Assembly (NCBI GenBank): GCA_025351145.1
Contig: JANXWM010000474.1
Coordinates: forward strand, 1 to 5,414
DNA: 5,414 bases
Origin: Chitinophagaceae bacterium
Lineage (GTDB): Bacteria > Bacteroidota > Bacteroidia > Chitinophagales > Chitinophagaceae
Direction of reading: 5' to 3'
Positions 1 to 5,414 of this stretch are shown here, piece after piece; within the stretch, counting starts at the first letter, position 1, and every line of letters begins with the position of its first letter. The position numbers were made by a program, and so were the translations under genes. Under the pieces are notes generated by a model. The model made no database searches, was not told where the DNA came from, and saw only the letters and a program-made list of their open reading frames with translations.

Positions 1-50
1 GTAGATCGAAGCGGATAATGTTTCAGGTGCAGAGTATTTTGTTCAGTCAT
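1..50 (-). CDS. Possible N-terminus of a leftward gene, cut by the window edge
   Basis: On the minus strand an ATG at 50-48 opens a frame that stays open to the edge and reads MTEQNTLHLKHYPLRS. Only 16 codons are visible, so no family can be recognised and the call rests on a plausible start and unremarkable codons. If real, the gene is divergent from the protease gene, and the repeat at 60-111 lies in its leader, starting about 10 bases before the start codon. A plus-strand frame over the same bases also looks coding-like (ending at the TAA at 50-52) but has a TAG at 2-4, so the minus reading is slightly preferred. Confidence is low. Confidence 0.25.
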   Translation of the reverse strand, partial: MTEQNTLHLKHYPLRS

Positions 51-59
51 AATCAGAAT

Positions 60-111
60 GTACAAGAGTGCGACGCAAGGAACGATGCTATGAAAAAACT
101 TTAGCCGGGTT
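60..111 (+). repeat. Dispersed intergenic repeat, copy 1 (about 52 bp)
   Basis: This copy begins with the head GTACAAGAGTGCGACGCAA (60-78), then a variable GGAA, then CGATGCTATGAAA (83-95), then a looser tail ending in GCCGGGTT (104-111). The head is identical to those of copies 2 and 4, and differs from copy 3 at one base. It sits upstream of the protease start and points toward it. The inner TGCGACGCA is almost self-complementary (TGCG/CGCA around one base), but no stable hairpin or transposase is seen. Confidence 0.85.
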
Positions 112-204
112 AATGAAAAATATATTGTTAGAATTAAACCTTTAAAATCGCTGTCGCTAATTAAGAATCCTTTGTACTTTGTGTATTCATTAAAATTGTT
201 TCTT

Positions 205-2628
205 ATGCCACGCTTTCTGCTGATATTATTTGTGATACCTTCTTTTGTTAAGGCGCAAACTCAAAACGCCATTGAAGCAAAAACAAAAAGCATGCACGCT
301 TACAATGGCTTCTTTAATTTTTATGTTGATGACAGTACCGGAAAAGTATGGCTGCAGATAAATAAAATGGATACAGAAATATTGTATCAAACATCATTGC
401 CTGCCGGGCTGGGATCCAATGATGTAGGGCTCGACAGGGGAATTATGGGCACAACATACATTGTAAAATTTAACCGTGTGGGTAACAAGGTTTTAATGAT
501 TGAACCCAATTATGCTTACCGTGCTGTAAGTGGCAGCGCCGCAGAGAAAAGAGCCGTTGAACAATCATTTGCACAATCAACCATTTGGGGTTTCACAATA
601 GCCGCAGAAAGTAATGGAAGTGTATTGGTTGATGCAACAGATTTTTTGTTACGCGATGCATTACAGGTTGCCAACCGTTTACAAAATACTAAACAAGGCA
701 GTTATAGTATGGATGCTTCACGGAGCGCCATGTATTTACCACGCACTAAAAATTTCCCGCTTAATACAGAGTTTGAAGCCACTGTTACTTTTGTAAATAA
801 AGATGGCAAGCCGGGAAATTATGTAAGTGCTGTTACACCTGAGGCCGATGCTATTACACTACGCATACATCATTCATTTGTGCAGTTGCCTGATGATAAT
901 TATCAGCCAAGATTGTACGATGGGCGTTCACCTTTTATCACCAACTCATATTATGATTACAGCACTCCGGTAACTGAACCAATTCAGAAAGATTTTATCA
1001 TTCGTCACCGCCTGCAAAAGAAAGATCCCTCTGCTGCAAAAAGTGAAGCTGTAAAACCCATTATTTATTATTTGGATAACGGCACCCCGGAGCCCATACG
1101 CAGCGCCTTACTAGAAGGTGCAGGCTGGTGGAACCAAGCCTTTGAAGCGGCAGGCTATATCAATGCTTTCCAGGTAAAAATTTTACCTGATAGTGCAGAT
1201 CCGATGGACCTGCGTTACAATATGATCAACTGGGTGCACCGCTCTACACGAGGCTGGAGTTTTGGCAATGCGATCGTTGATCCCCGAACAGGCGAAATTA
1301 TCAAAGGCAATGTAACATTAGGTTCGTTGCGGGTGCGCCAGGATTATATGATCGCACAGGGCTTACTCGCACCTTTCGAGAACAGCGAATTACCCGCTGA
1401 TAATAAAATGCTGCAAATGGCTTTGCAGCGTTTAAAACAATTGGCTGCTCATGAAGTTGGTCACACACTCGGGCTGATGCATAATTATATTTCCAGCGCA
1501 CAGAACAGGGCAAGTGTAATGGATTATCCACCGCCGGTAGTAACGCTTAACAGCAATAACGAAATTGATCTTAGTAATGCTTATACCAACCAAATTGGTG
1601 ACTGGGATAAAGTAAGTATTCAGTATGGTTATTCGCAATTTTCTCCCGGAACAAATGAAGCAGGTGCGTTAGATAAAATATTAACGGATGCTGCAAAGAG
1701 TGGCCTCACTTTTATTTCTGACCGTGATGCACGTGACCCTGCCGGCCTGCATCCCAATGCGCATCTTTGGGATGTTGGCAAAGACCCTGTAAGTGGATTG
1801 AAGGATATAATGAAAGTGCGTGCCAAGGCACTTTCGCAATTTGGCGAAAACAATATACGCAAAGGTACTTCCATGGCCATGCTTGAGGATGTGCTGGTGC
1901 CTGTTTATCTTTTTCACCGTTACCAGGTTGAGGCCGTTACAAAAGAAGTGGGCGGCATGTATTATTCGTATGCCATCCGCGGCGATGGACAAACCGTAAC
2001 ACAATCGCTTACCAAAGAAGAACAACTGAATGCTTTGAATGCAGTTGTTGATTGCATAGATCCTAAATTTTTGGCATTGCCTGAAAGTATTATCAAATTG
2101 ATTCCGCCACGCCCTGCGGGTTACAATTATACACGTGAATTATTTAACCGCAGAACCGGCCTTGCATTTGATCCGCTTGCCGCGGCTGAGGCTGCAGCTG
2201 ATATGCCTTTGTCATTTTTATTCAATGCCAGCCGTTTAAACAGGATGGTGCAGTACCAGGCAGAAAACAATGGGCTTGGTATTGATGATATGATAAATGT
2301 TATTACAAACAAAACCTGGAAATCCCCGCGTTTAAAGGGTTTGCAGGGATTGATTCAGCAACAGAATGAGCAGTTGCTGTTAACTTATTTATTGTCAGTA
2401 TCGGTAAACGATGATGCATCTTTTGCCACAAAAGCCCAAATGCTTAAAGCAATTGACGATGTAAAAATTTATGTAACCGCGCAGTTAAAAACTGCGACAG
2501 ACAATACCTATAAAGGTTATTTACTGCTGACTTTAGACAGAATAAAATCTCCTGAAAAAGCAAAGCCAACATTGCATGAAGCAGCACCCCCCGGTTCCCC
2601 AATTGGTTGCGATATGGATGAGGAATAA
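205..2628 (+). CDS. Secreted zinc-dependent metalloprotease, DUF5117/DUF4953 type
   Basis: This 807-residue protein is a predicted exported zinc peptidase acting in the periplasm or outside the cell; its substrate is unknown. The start chosen is ATG 205, because residues 1-17 then form a clean signal peptide (a basic residue, a hydrophobic stretch, then VKA before Gln18). A TTG at 172 would only add 11 residues. The N-terminal part contains the family signature LPAGLGSNDVGLDRG (about 66-80), which fits the DUF5118/DUF5117 region. The catalytic domain begins near residue 284 (PIIYYLDNGTPEPIR). The zinc site is HEVGHTLGLMH, with H416, H420 and H426 as ligands and E417 as the catalytic base. A Met-turn, SVMDY with M439, follows 13 residues after the third histidine, which is the metzincin layout. 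All key residues are present, so activity is expected. The tail ends in GCDMDEE. The gene stands alone, converging with the MOSC gene, and inward-facing repeat copies lie on both sides. No Shine-Dalgarno is visible. Domain names come from recall of the family. Confidence 0.93.
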   Translation: MPRFLLILFVIPSFVKAQTQNAIEAKTKSMHAYNGFFNFYVDDSTGKVWLQINKMDTEILYQTSLPAGLGSNDVGLDRGIMGTTYIVKFNRVGNKVLMIEPNYAYRAVSGSAAEKRAVEQSFAQSTIWGFTIAAESNGSVLVDATDFLLRDALQVANRLQNTKQGSYSMDASRSAMYLPRTKNFPLNTEFEATVTFVNKDGKPGNYVSAVTPEADAITLRIHHSFVQLPDDNYQPRLYDGRSPFITNSYYDYSTPVTEPIQKDFIIRHRLQKKDPSAAKSEAVKPIIYYLDNGTPEPIRSALLEGAGWWNQAFEAAGYINAFQVKILPDSADPMDLRYNMINWVHRSTRGWSFGNAIVDPRTGEIIKGNVTLGSLRVRQDYMIAQGLLAPFENSELPADNKMLQMALQRLKQLAAHEVGHTLGLMHNYISSAQNRASVMDYPPPVVTLNSNNEIDLSNAYTNQIGDWDKVSIQYGYSQFSPGTNEAGALDKILTDAAKSGLTFISDRDARDPAGLHPNAHLWDVGKDPVSGLKDIMKVRAKALSQFGENNIRKGTSMAMLEDVLVPVYLFHRYQVEAVTKEVGGMYYSYAIRGDGQTVTQSLTKEEQLNALNAVVDCIDPKFLALPESIIKLIPPRPAGYNYTRELFNRRTGLAFDPLAAAEAAADMPLSFLFNASRLNRMVQYQAENNGLGIDDMINVITNKTWKSPRLKGLQGLIQQQNEQLLLTYLLSVSVNDDASFATKAQMLKAIDDVKIYVTAQLKTATDNTYKGYLLLTLDRIKSPEKAKPTLHEAAPPGSPIGCDMDEE

Positions 2629-2640
2629 ATACATTTTTTT

Positions 2641-2692
2641 GAACCTGGCAGAAGTATTTCATAGCATCGGCTGTTGCGTCGCACTCTTGTAC
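2641..2692 (-). repeat. Dispersed intergenic repeat, copy 2 (52 bp)
   Basis: Read on the minus strand, it starts at 2692 with the 19-bp head GTACAAGAGTGCGACGCAA, then CAGC, then CGATGCTATGAAA, then a tail ending GCCAGGTTC at 2641. It has the same length as copy 1 but the opposite orientation. It fills most of the 85-bp gap between the convergent protease and MOSC genes, with a T7 run (2634-2640) on one side and a T6 run (2701-2706) on the other. It might serve as, or replace, a bidirectional terminator, but no strong hairpin is visible. Confidence 0.85.
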
Positions 2693-2713
2693 TGATGAAC
2701 TTTTTTGCAGCAA

Positions 2714-3520
2714 TTAATCATTCAATTCATGAACAGTAATTGCATCACCAATATGCAATGTCCCTTCGCCTTTATGTAAAAGGTTTTGGCCAAAATAAAC
2801 ATTGTTATTTTTCATACGGTATGTGGCTAATGTTTTTAAAGGCTCTTTTGATTTTTCTGCGTTGCTTTGGTTAATGGTAGGAATAGGGCATCTTGCGCAA
2901 AGCTTTACACCGTAAAAATCTATGCCATTAATAGTAAAATGTTTCATACGGTCTTCTTCAAAAGCATTGCCACCGGTAAAAACAATATTTGGCCTGAAAC
3001 GGTTTATGGGTAAGGGCTCTGTAAGCCGCCTGTTCAAGTCGTCGAGCGATGATTGCCCGATTATCAGCATCGGGTAACCATCCGAAAAAGAAGTAATTTC
3101 TTCATGCTGTGCATAAGGCGCTTCTACATTTCTTCGCGTTGCATCAGGCATATAAACCAACCTGCATTTTGTGGAGAGCATATCAGAAAACCATTCATCT
3201 GCCGCAGCACTTACAAACTGCACTTCGCACAAGTCATCCCAAATTGAAGCGGTGGCAGTTTCATTTGTTTGTGGCGTAAAATCGATATCAATAGCGCTTC
3301 CATTTATTTTATGATGCGCATGCAAACCATCCGCGGTTAATGCAACCTGCAGCAAAGCCATTGCTGCAAATTCTCTTTGTGTAAGAAAATTATTTTGAGC
3401 ATCCACCAACATCCATCTTCTGTCGTGTTCAAAGCCTCTGTCAGTAATTGTTGCAGCAGGTACAGCAATTCCGCCTAAAGATTTTATGGGATAAATAAAT
3501 AATTCGCTTACAGTAAGCAT
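2714..3520 (-). CDS. MOSC domain-containing protein, YcbX/mARC-like
   Basis: This 268-residue protein is probably a cytoplasmic molybdenum-cofactor protein. Relatives (bacterial YcbX, eukaryotic mARC) reduce N-hydroxylated compounds; the exact substrate here is unknown. The N-terminal MOSC_N beta-barrel covers about residues 1-115, opening with ELFIYPIKSLGG and followed by GFEHDRRWMLVD (29-40). The MOSC domain covers about 140-262 and shows FSDGYPMLII (145-154), the cofactor-binding NRFRPNIV (173-180) and LCARCPIPTINQ (207-218). C211 aligns with the cysteine that binds molybdenum in mARC proteins. The C-terminal VYFGQNLL (241-248) is also typical. The protein ends right after the MOSC domain, so it lacks the C-terminal 2Fe-2S ferredoxin domain of E. 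coli YcbX and would need a separate electron donor. The start is ATG 3520, at the expected N-terminal family motif. Family assignment is firm; the reaction is inferred. Confidence 0.93.
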   Translation of the reverse strand: MLTVSELFIYPIKSLGGIAVPAATITDRGFEHDRRWMLVDAQNNFLTQREFAAMALLQVALTADGLHAHHKINGSAIDIDFTPQTNETATASIWDDLCEVQFVSAAADEWFSDMLSTKCRLVYMPDATRRNVEAPYAQHEEITSFSDGYPMLIIGQSSLDDLNRRLTEPLPINRFRPNIVFTGGNAFEEDRMKHFTINGIDFYGVKLCARCPIPTINQSNAEKSKEPLKTLATYRMKNNNVYFGQNLLHKGEGTLHIGDAITVHELND

Positions 3521-3584
3521 TGAACAAAAATTATAATCGTTGAATAAAAAAATGATTTGTCTTTATTTTATACCGGAAATATTT

Positions 3585-3637
3585 TGAGCCCGGCATTTGT
3601 AGTACCATGAAACTTTTCTTGAGTCGCACTCTTGTAC
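3585..3637 (-). repeat. Dispersed intergenic repeat, copy 3 (divergent, 53 bp)
   Basis: On the minus strand it starts at 3637 with GTACAAGAGTGCGACTCAA, one base different from the other heads (T for G at head position 16). The middle differs from the other copies: it reads AGTTTCATGGTAC instead of GATGCTATGAAA. The tail GCCGGGCTC (3593-3585) again matches copies 1 and 2, so the overall length is conserved even though the centre is not. It lies in the gap between the stop of the DUF1304 gene and the start of the MOSC gene, inside the probable MOSC leader or promoter region. Confidence 0.75.
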
Positions 3638-3679
3638 GTTCTTAACAATACTGTGCAAAGCGAAGAACATGCAATATGG

Positions 3680-4045
3680 TTAACGAGCAAGCCACGTAAA
3701 AATAATGGCAATGATGGCGGGCATAGTCTGAGTATAAAAAATAGATTTACCAACAGTAGCCGCACCATATACACCGGCTGTAATAACACAGCCAAGAAAA
3801 AATAACGCGATGTTGTTGCTCCACACTGCATCAGAAATAAGCAGGGACCAGAAAAGACCTGCTGCTAAAAAGCCATTATACAATCCCTGGTTGGCAGCCA
3901 TTGCTTTGGTTGGTTCAAACAAATCGGCAGGAAATTTTTTGAATGTTTTTCTTCCTCTTGTGGTCCATGCGAACATTTCTAACCAGAGTATGTACACATG
4001 TTCTATTGCAACAAGTGCAACAAGTATTTGAGCAATGAGCTGCAT
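3680..4045 (-). CDS. DUF1304 family small integral membrane protein
   Basis: This 121-residue inner-membrane protein belongs to the DUF1304 family (Bacillus YwdK-like), which has no known function. Four hydrophobic helices are visible at about residues 3-23, 55-72, 78-97 and 106-120. The first contains the family feature AIEHVYILWLEMF (13-25), with E15 and H16 buried in the membrane. A basic loop with the sequence TTRGRKTFKKF follows (28-38), then NQGLYNGFLAAGL (52-64), the second conserved block. The length is normal for the family and the protein looks intact. The start is ATG 4045, preceded by an A-rich leader with no Shine-Dalgarno. It is 159 bp from the MOSC gene and 283 bp from the receptor gene on the same strand, so it is probably transcribed on its own. 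Family call is confident; no function is claimed. Confidence 0.9.
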   Translation of the reverse strand: MQLIAQILVALVAIEHVYILWLEMFAWTTRGRKTFKKFPADLFEPTKAMAANQGLYNGFLAAGLFWSLLISDAVWSNNIALFFLGCVITAGVYGAATVGKSIFYTQTMPAIIAIIFTWLAR

Positions 4046-4146
4046 GATTGATTTTATTTAAGTGTTGTAAATTTTGGTTGCGATTATTTAAGAAAGTTAT
4101 TGCATTTTGATTGAATGAGATTTTAAAATTAATTAAATGACAGGGT

Positions 4147-4206
4147 TTAAAACGATAAATACTTTTCAATCTGCGCTTCGGTAAAAGCTCCATATATAAT
4201 CCAACC
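4147..4206 (-). pseudogene. Orphan C-terminal coding remnant next to repeat copy 4
   Basis: On the minus strand, 4206-4147 reads GWIIYGAFTEAQIEKYLSF followed by TAA. The composition (mixed hydrophobic core, then an amphipathic helix ending at a stop) looks like the true C-terminus of a protein, but I do not recognise the family. The frame stays open upstream through repeat copy 4 and the second repeat motif up to a TAA at 4320-4318, yet it holds no ATG and gives no protein-like sequence there. The repeat begins at base 4207, exactly where the protein-like part stops. The simplest reading is the tail of a gene whose front was lost, with the repeat at the break point. It could also be chance: only 19 codons are involved. 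Confidence 0.3.
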
Positions 4207-4257
4207 GTACAAGAGTGCGACGCAAGAGGCGATGCTATGAAAAACTTCAGTTTGGTC
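4207..4257 (+). repeat. Dispersed intergenic repeat, copy 4 (about 51 bp)
   Basis: The head GTACAAGAGTGCGACGCAA (4207-4225) is identical to copies 1 and 2. It is followed by GAGG, then CGATGCTATGAAA, then AACTTCAG and a weaker tail GTTTGGTC. It lies in the gap between the receptor and DUF1304 genes, opposite in strand to both, and directly abuts the possible coding remnant at 4147-4206. Confidence 0.85.
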
Positions 4258-4262
4258 AATAA

Positions 4263-4281
4263 CCCTTCGGCTCCGCTCAGG
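4263..4281. repeat. Second short repeat-like motif, CCCTTCGGCTCCGCTCAGG
   Basis: This 19-bp GC-rich motif stands out from its AT-rich surroundings. It resembles a family of short intergenic repeats that I recall as common in Bacteroidota genomes (CTTCGACTCCGCTCAG-like). It occurs only once in this window, so its repeat status rests on that memory, not on the sequence here. Read on the other strand it is CCTGAGCGGAGCCGAAGGG, with weak internal pairing (CGG/CCG). It sits five bases beyond repeat copy 4. Confidence 0.45.
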
Positions 4282-4291
4282 ACTTATAACC

Positions 4292-4307
4292 CCGTAAATG
4301 CTTACGG
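4292..4307 (-). terminator. Terminator-like hairpin after the TonB-dependent receptor gene
   Basis: A perfect 6-bp stem (CCGTAA pairing with TTACGG) closes a 4-base loop. It begins 21 bases past the receptor stop codon on the minus strand. No long U-tract follows on that strand (the next bases are GGTTATAAG), so it would be a weak intrinsic terminator or a 3'-end stabilising hairpin. Confidence 0.4.
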
Positions 4308-4328
4308 AGATTGAATTTTATAGATACT

Positions 4329-5414
4329 TTATTTATTGTTTATACGAACCAGCGCTTTTATGAAATAGAATGCGCCGGTAGTGCCCATTTGTACGGGAGC
4401 ATATTTAAACACGCCAAAATAACTGTTGCTGTATGCCTGCAAATCGGGGAATACATCGAGTAAGTTATTAGCGCCAATACTCATGGAAAACACTTTGGTA
4501 AAATCGTAACTTACTGCAACATCGGTTACAATTTTTGGTTTGTGTTCCTGCACCTCGCCAAAAGGAAAACCATCTTTGGTTACTTTACCAAAGTAAGTAT
4601 TTCTAAGCAATGCCGTGAATTTATTGTGTATATAATTTATGCCAAAACTTCCTTTGCCACGCGGGTTAATGCCTTCAATTAAACTGCGCTCTGCCGGACT
4701 AAAATATACATCTGCCTGCCCCTGCAGTTTCTCCGGAATAAGGTTCACTTTATCCACTTTGTTGTGGTTGTAATTTGCAGTAAGTGTAAAGTCGAATCGG
4801 CTTTGATTATTTAATCTTGCAGTGTAAGTGGCCACCACATCAATGCCAAGCGTTTTGGTATCAACAGAGTTTACAAAGAAGCGTGCAGTATTAGCGCCAT
4901 AAGGCGCAAGGTAAGCCTGTATTACAGGATCAACATCGCCATAAGGATCTTCCCCAAAGTTCCCGGTAAGTGTGATGCGGTTGTTTACTTTTATATAATA
5001 ACCATCCACTGTAATGCGCAGGTTTTTATTTGGAGTAATGGTAAAACCCGCACTTGCATTTACAGATGTTTCTTCTTTTAATTGAGGGATGCCAATGAAC
5101 TTTGCCACATCGCTGTTGGTGGGGAAAAATCCCGACTGCCCGATCTTGTTATTGATTAAATCTGTGCTTACATAGCTAAAATATTGCTGCTGCAAAGACG
5201 GTGCCCTGAAGCCTGTGCTAACGGCGCCCCGCAGCGCAAAGCCTTTGGTTATTTCGTAGCGTGTAGCAAACTTACCGTTAACCGTTGCACCAAAATCGCT
5301 GTAGTTTTCAAAGCGTGCAGCACCAGTGATAAGCCATTTATCTGTTACGTTTAATTCCACATCGCTGTATAAAGAAATATTGTTTCGGTTATGCGAGCCA
5401 GCATTATATGGCGT
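4329..5414 (-). CDS. TonB-dependent receptor, C-terminal barrel part (5' end outside window)
   Basis: This is the last 361 residues of an outer-membrane TonB-dependent receptor, a TonB-powered importer of large nutrients such as siderophores, glycans or cobalamin; the substrate cannot be told from this part. The frame is open to the window edge, reading TPYNAGSHNRNNISLYSDVE before the internal GTG at 5360, so that GTG is not the start. The visible part is beta-barrel: alternating strands with aromatic girdles, including DKWLITGAARFENYSDFG and the highly typical STGFRAPSLQQQYF (about visible residues 66-79). A further barrel strand pair reads LRITVDGYYIKVNNRITLTG. Near the end come FSMSIGANNLLDVFPD and the final strand GAFYFIKALVRINNK. 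The last residue is Lys rather than the frequent terminal aromatic, a small tail after the last strand. The signal peptide, plug domain and any carboxypeptidase-like N-terminal domain lie outside. No SusD partner lies downstream on this side. Confidence 0.93.
   Translation of the reverse strand, partial: TPYNAGSHNRNNISLYSDVELNVTDKWLITGAARFENYSDFGATVNGKFATRYEITKGFALRGAVSTGFRAPSLQQQYFSYVSTDLINNKIGQSGFFPTNSDVAKFIGIPQLKEETSVNASAGFTITPNKNLRITVDGYYIKVNNRITLTGNFGEDPYGDVDPVIQAYLAPYGANTARFFVNSVDTKTLGIDVVATYTARLNNQSRFDFTLTANYNHNKVDKVNLIPEKLQGQADVYFSPAERSLIEGINPRGKGSFGINYIHNKFTALLRNTYFGKVTKDGFPFGEVQEHKPKIVTDVAVSYDFTKVFSMSIGANNLLDVFPDLQAYSNSYFGVFKYAPVQMGTTGAFYFIKALVRINNK

Noticed and set aside
2..52. Plus-strand C-terminus reading IEADNVSGAEYFVQS then TAA.
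   Set aside because: An in-frame TAG at positions 2-4 directly precedes it, so it cannot be the end of an intact upstream gene; it remains possible only as a broken one.
3..104. Plus-strand open frame running through repeat copy 1 to a TAG at 102-104 (ending VQECDARNDAMKKL).
   Set aside because: Half of it is the repeat itself, the rest has no protein-like character, and the same VQECDA string arises wherever the repeat is translated in that frame.
175..181. TACTTTG upstream of the protease as a Bacteroidota -7 promoter element (TAnnTTTG).
   Set aside because: It is one base short of the consensus spacing and no TTG-type -33 element lies at the right distance upstream.
172..204. TTG at 172 as the protease start.
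   Set aside because: The ATG at 205 gives a clean signal peptide of normal length; the extra 11 residues only lengthen it and need a rare start codon.
2480..2496. Perfect 7-bp stem with AAA loop (CGCAGTT/AACTGCG) as a terminator.
   Set aside because: It lies inside the protease coding region about 130 bases before the stop, with no T-tract after it; probably chance.
2444..2713. Minus-strand 89-codon open frame containing VQECDATADAMKYF.
   Set aside because: It overlaps the protease 3' end antisense and translates repeat copy 2; the similarity to other copies is from the DNA repeat, not a protein.
3607..3645. Twelve-codon plus-strand frame ATGAAACTTTTC... ending in TAA in the gap before the MOSC start.
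   Set aside because: It is made mostly of repeat copy 3 read backward and is too short to support.
60..4257. The four repeats as a CRISPR array or a tRNA-derived element (tail GGTTCAA in copy 2 resembles a tRNA T-arm).
   Set aside because: Copies are hundreds to thousands of bases apart in both orientations with genes between, and no acceptor or anticodon stem can be paired.

Overview
The window looks like a piece of a Bacteroidota chromosome, most likely of a Chitinophagaceae-type bacterium. The reasons are the AT-rich composition, the lack of Shine-Dalgarno sequences with A/T-rich leaders before the start codons, and the gene content: a large secreted metzincin-like protease of the DUF5117/DUF4953 type, a TonB-dependent receptor, a stand-alone MOSC protein and a DUF1304 membrane protein. 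The taxonomic call is inference from protein style, not from a marker gene.

Layout, left to right. Positions 1-204 hold a possible start of a leftward gene running off the edge, one copy of a dispersed repeat (60-111), and the leader of the protease gene. The protease (205-2628, +) fills almost half of the window and carries a complete HExxHxxGxxH zinc site plus a Met-turn. It converges with a leftward MOSC-domain protein (2714-3520, -) across an 85-bp gap that holds a second repeat copy. A 159-bp gap with a third copy separates MOSC from the small four-helix DUF1304 protein (3680-4045, -). The next gap (4046-4328) holds a short orphan C-terminal reading frame, a fourth repeat copy, a second kind of repeat motif and a terminator-like hairpin. 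The right end is the C-terminal half of a TonB-dependent receptor barrel (4329-5414, -), cut by the window edge.

The genes do not form an obvious pathway. The receptor and protease both act in the cell envelope, MOSC is probably a cytoplasmic molybdenum-cofactor redox protein, and DUF1304 is an inner-membrane protein of unknown role. The gaps between the three leftward genes (159 and 283 bp), each carrying a repeat, argue against a tight operon.

The least explained signal is the repeat. An element of about 52 bp with an almost invariant 19-bp head occurs once in every one of the four intergenic gaps and in none of the genes. I see no convincing new defence, mobile or biosynthetic system in the window.
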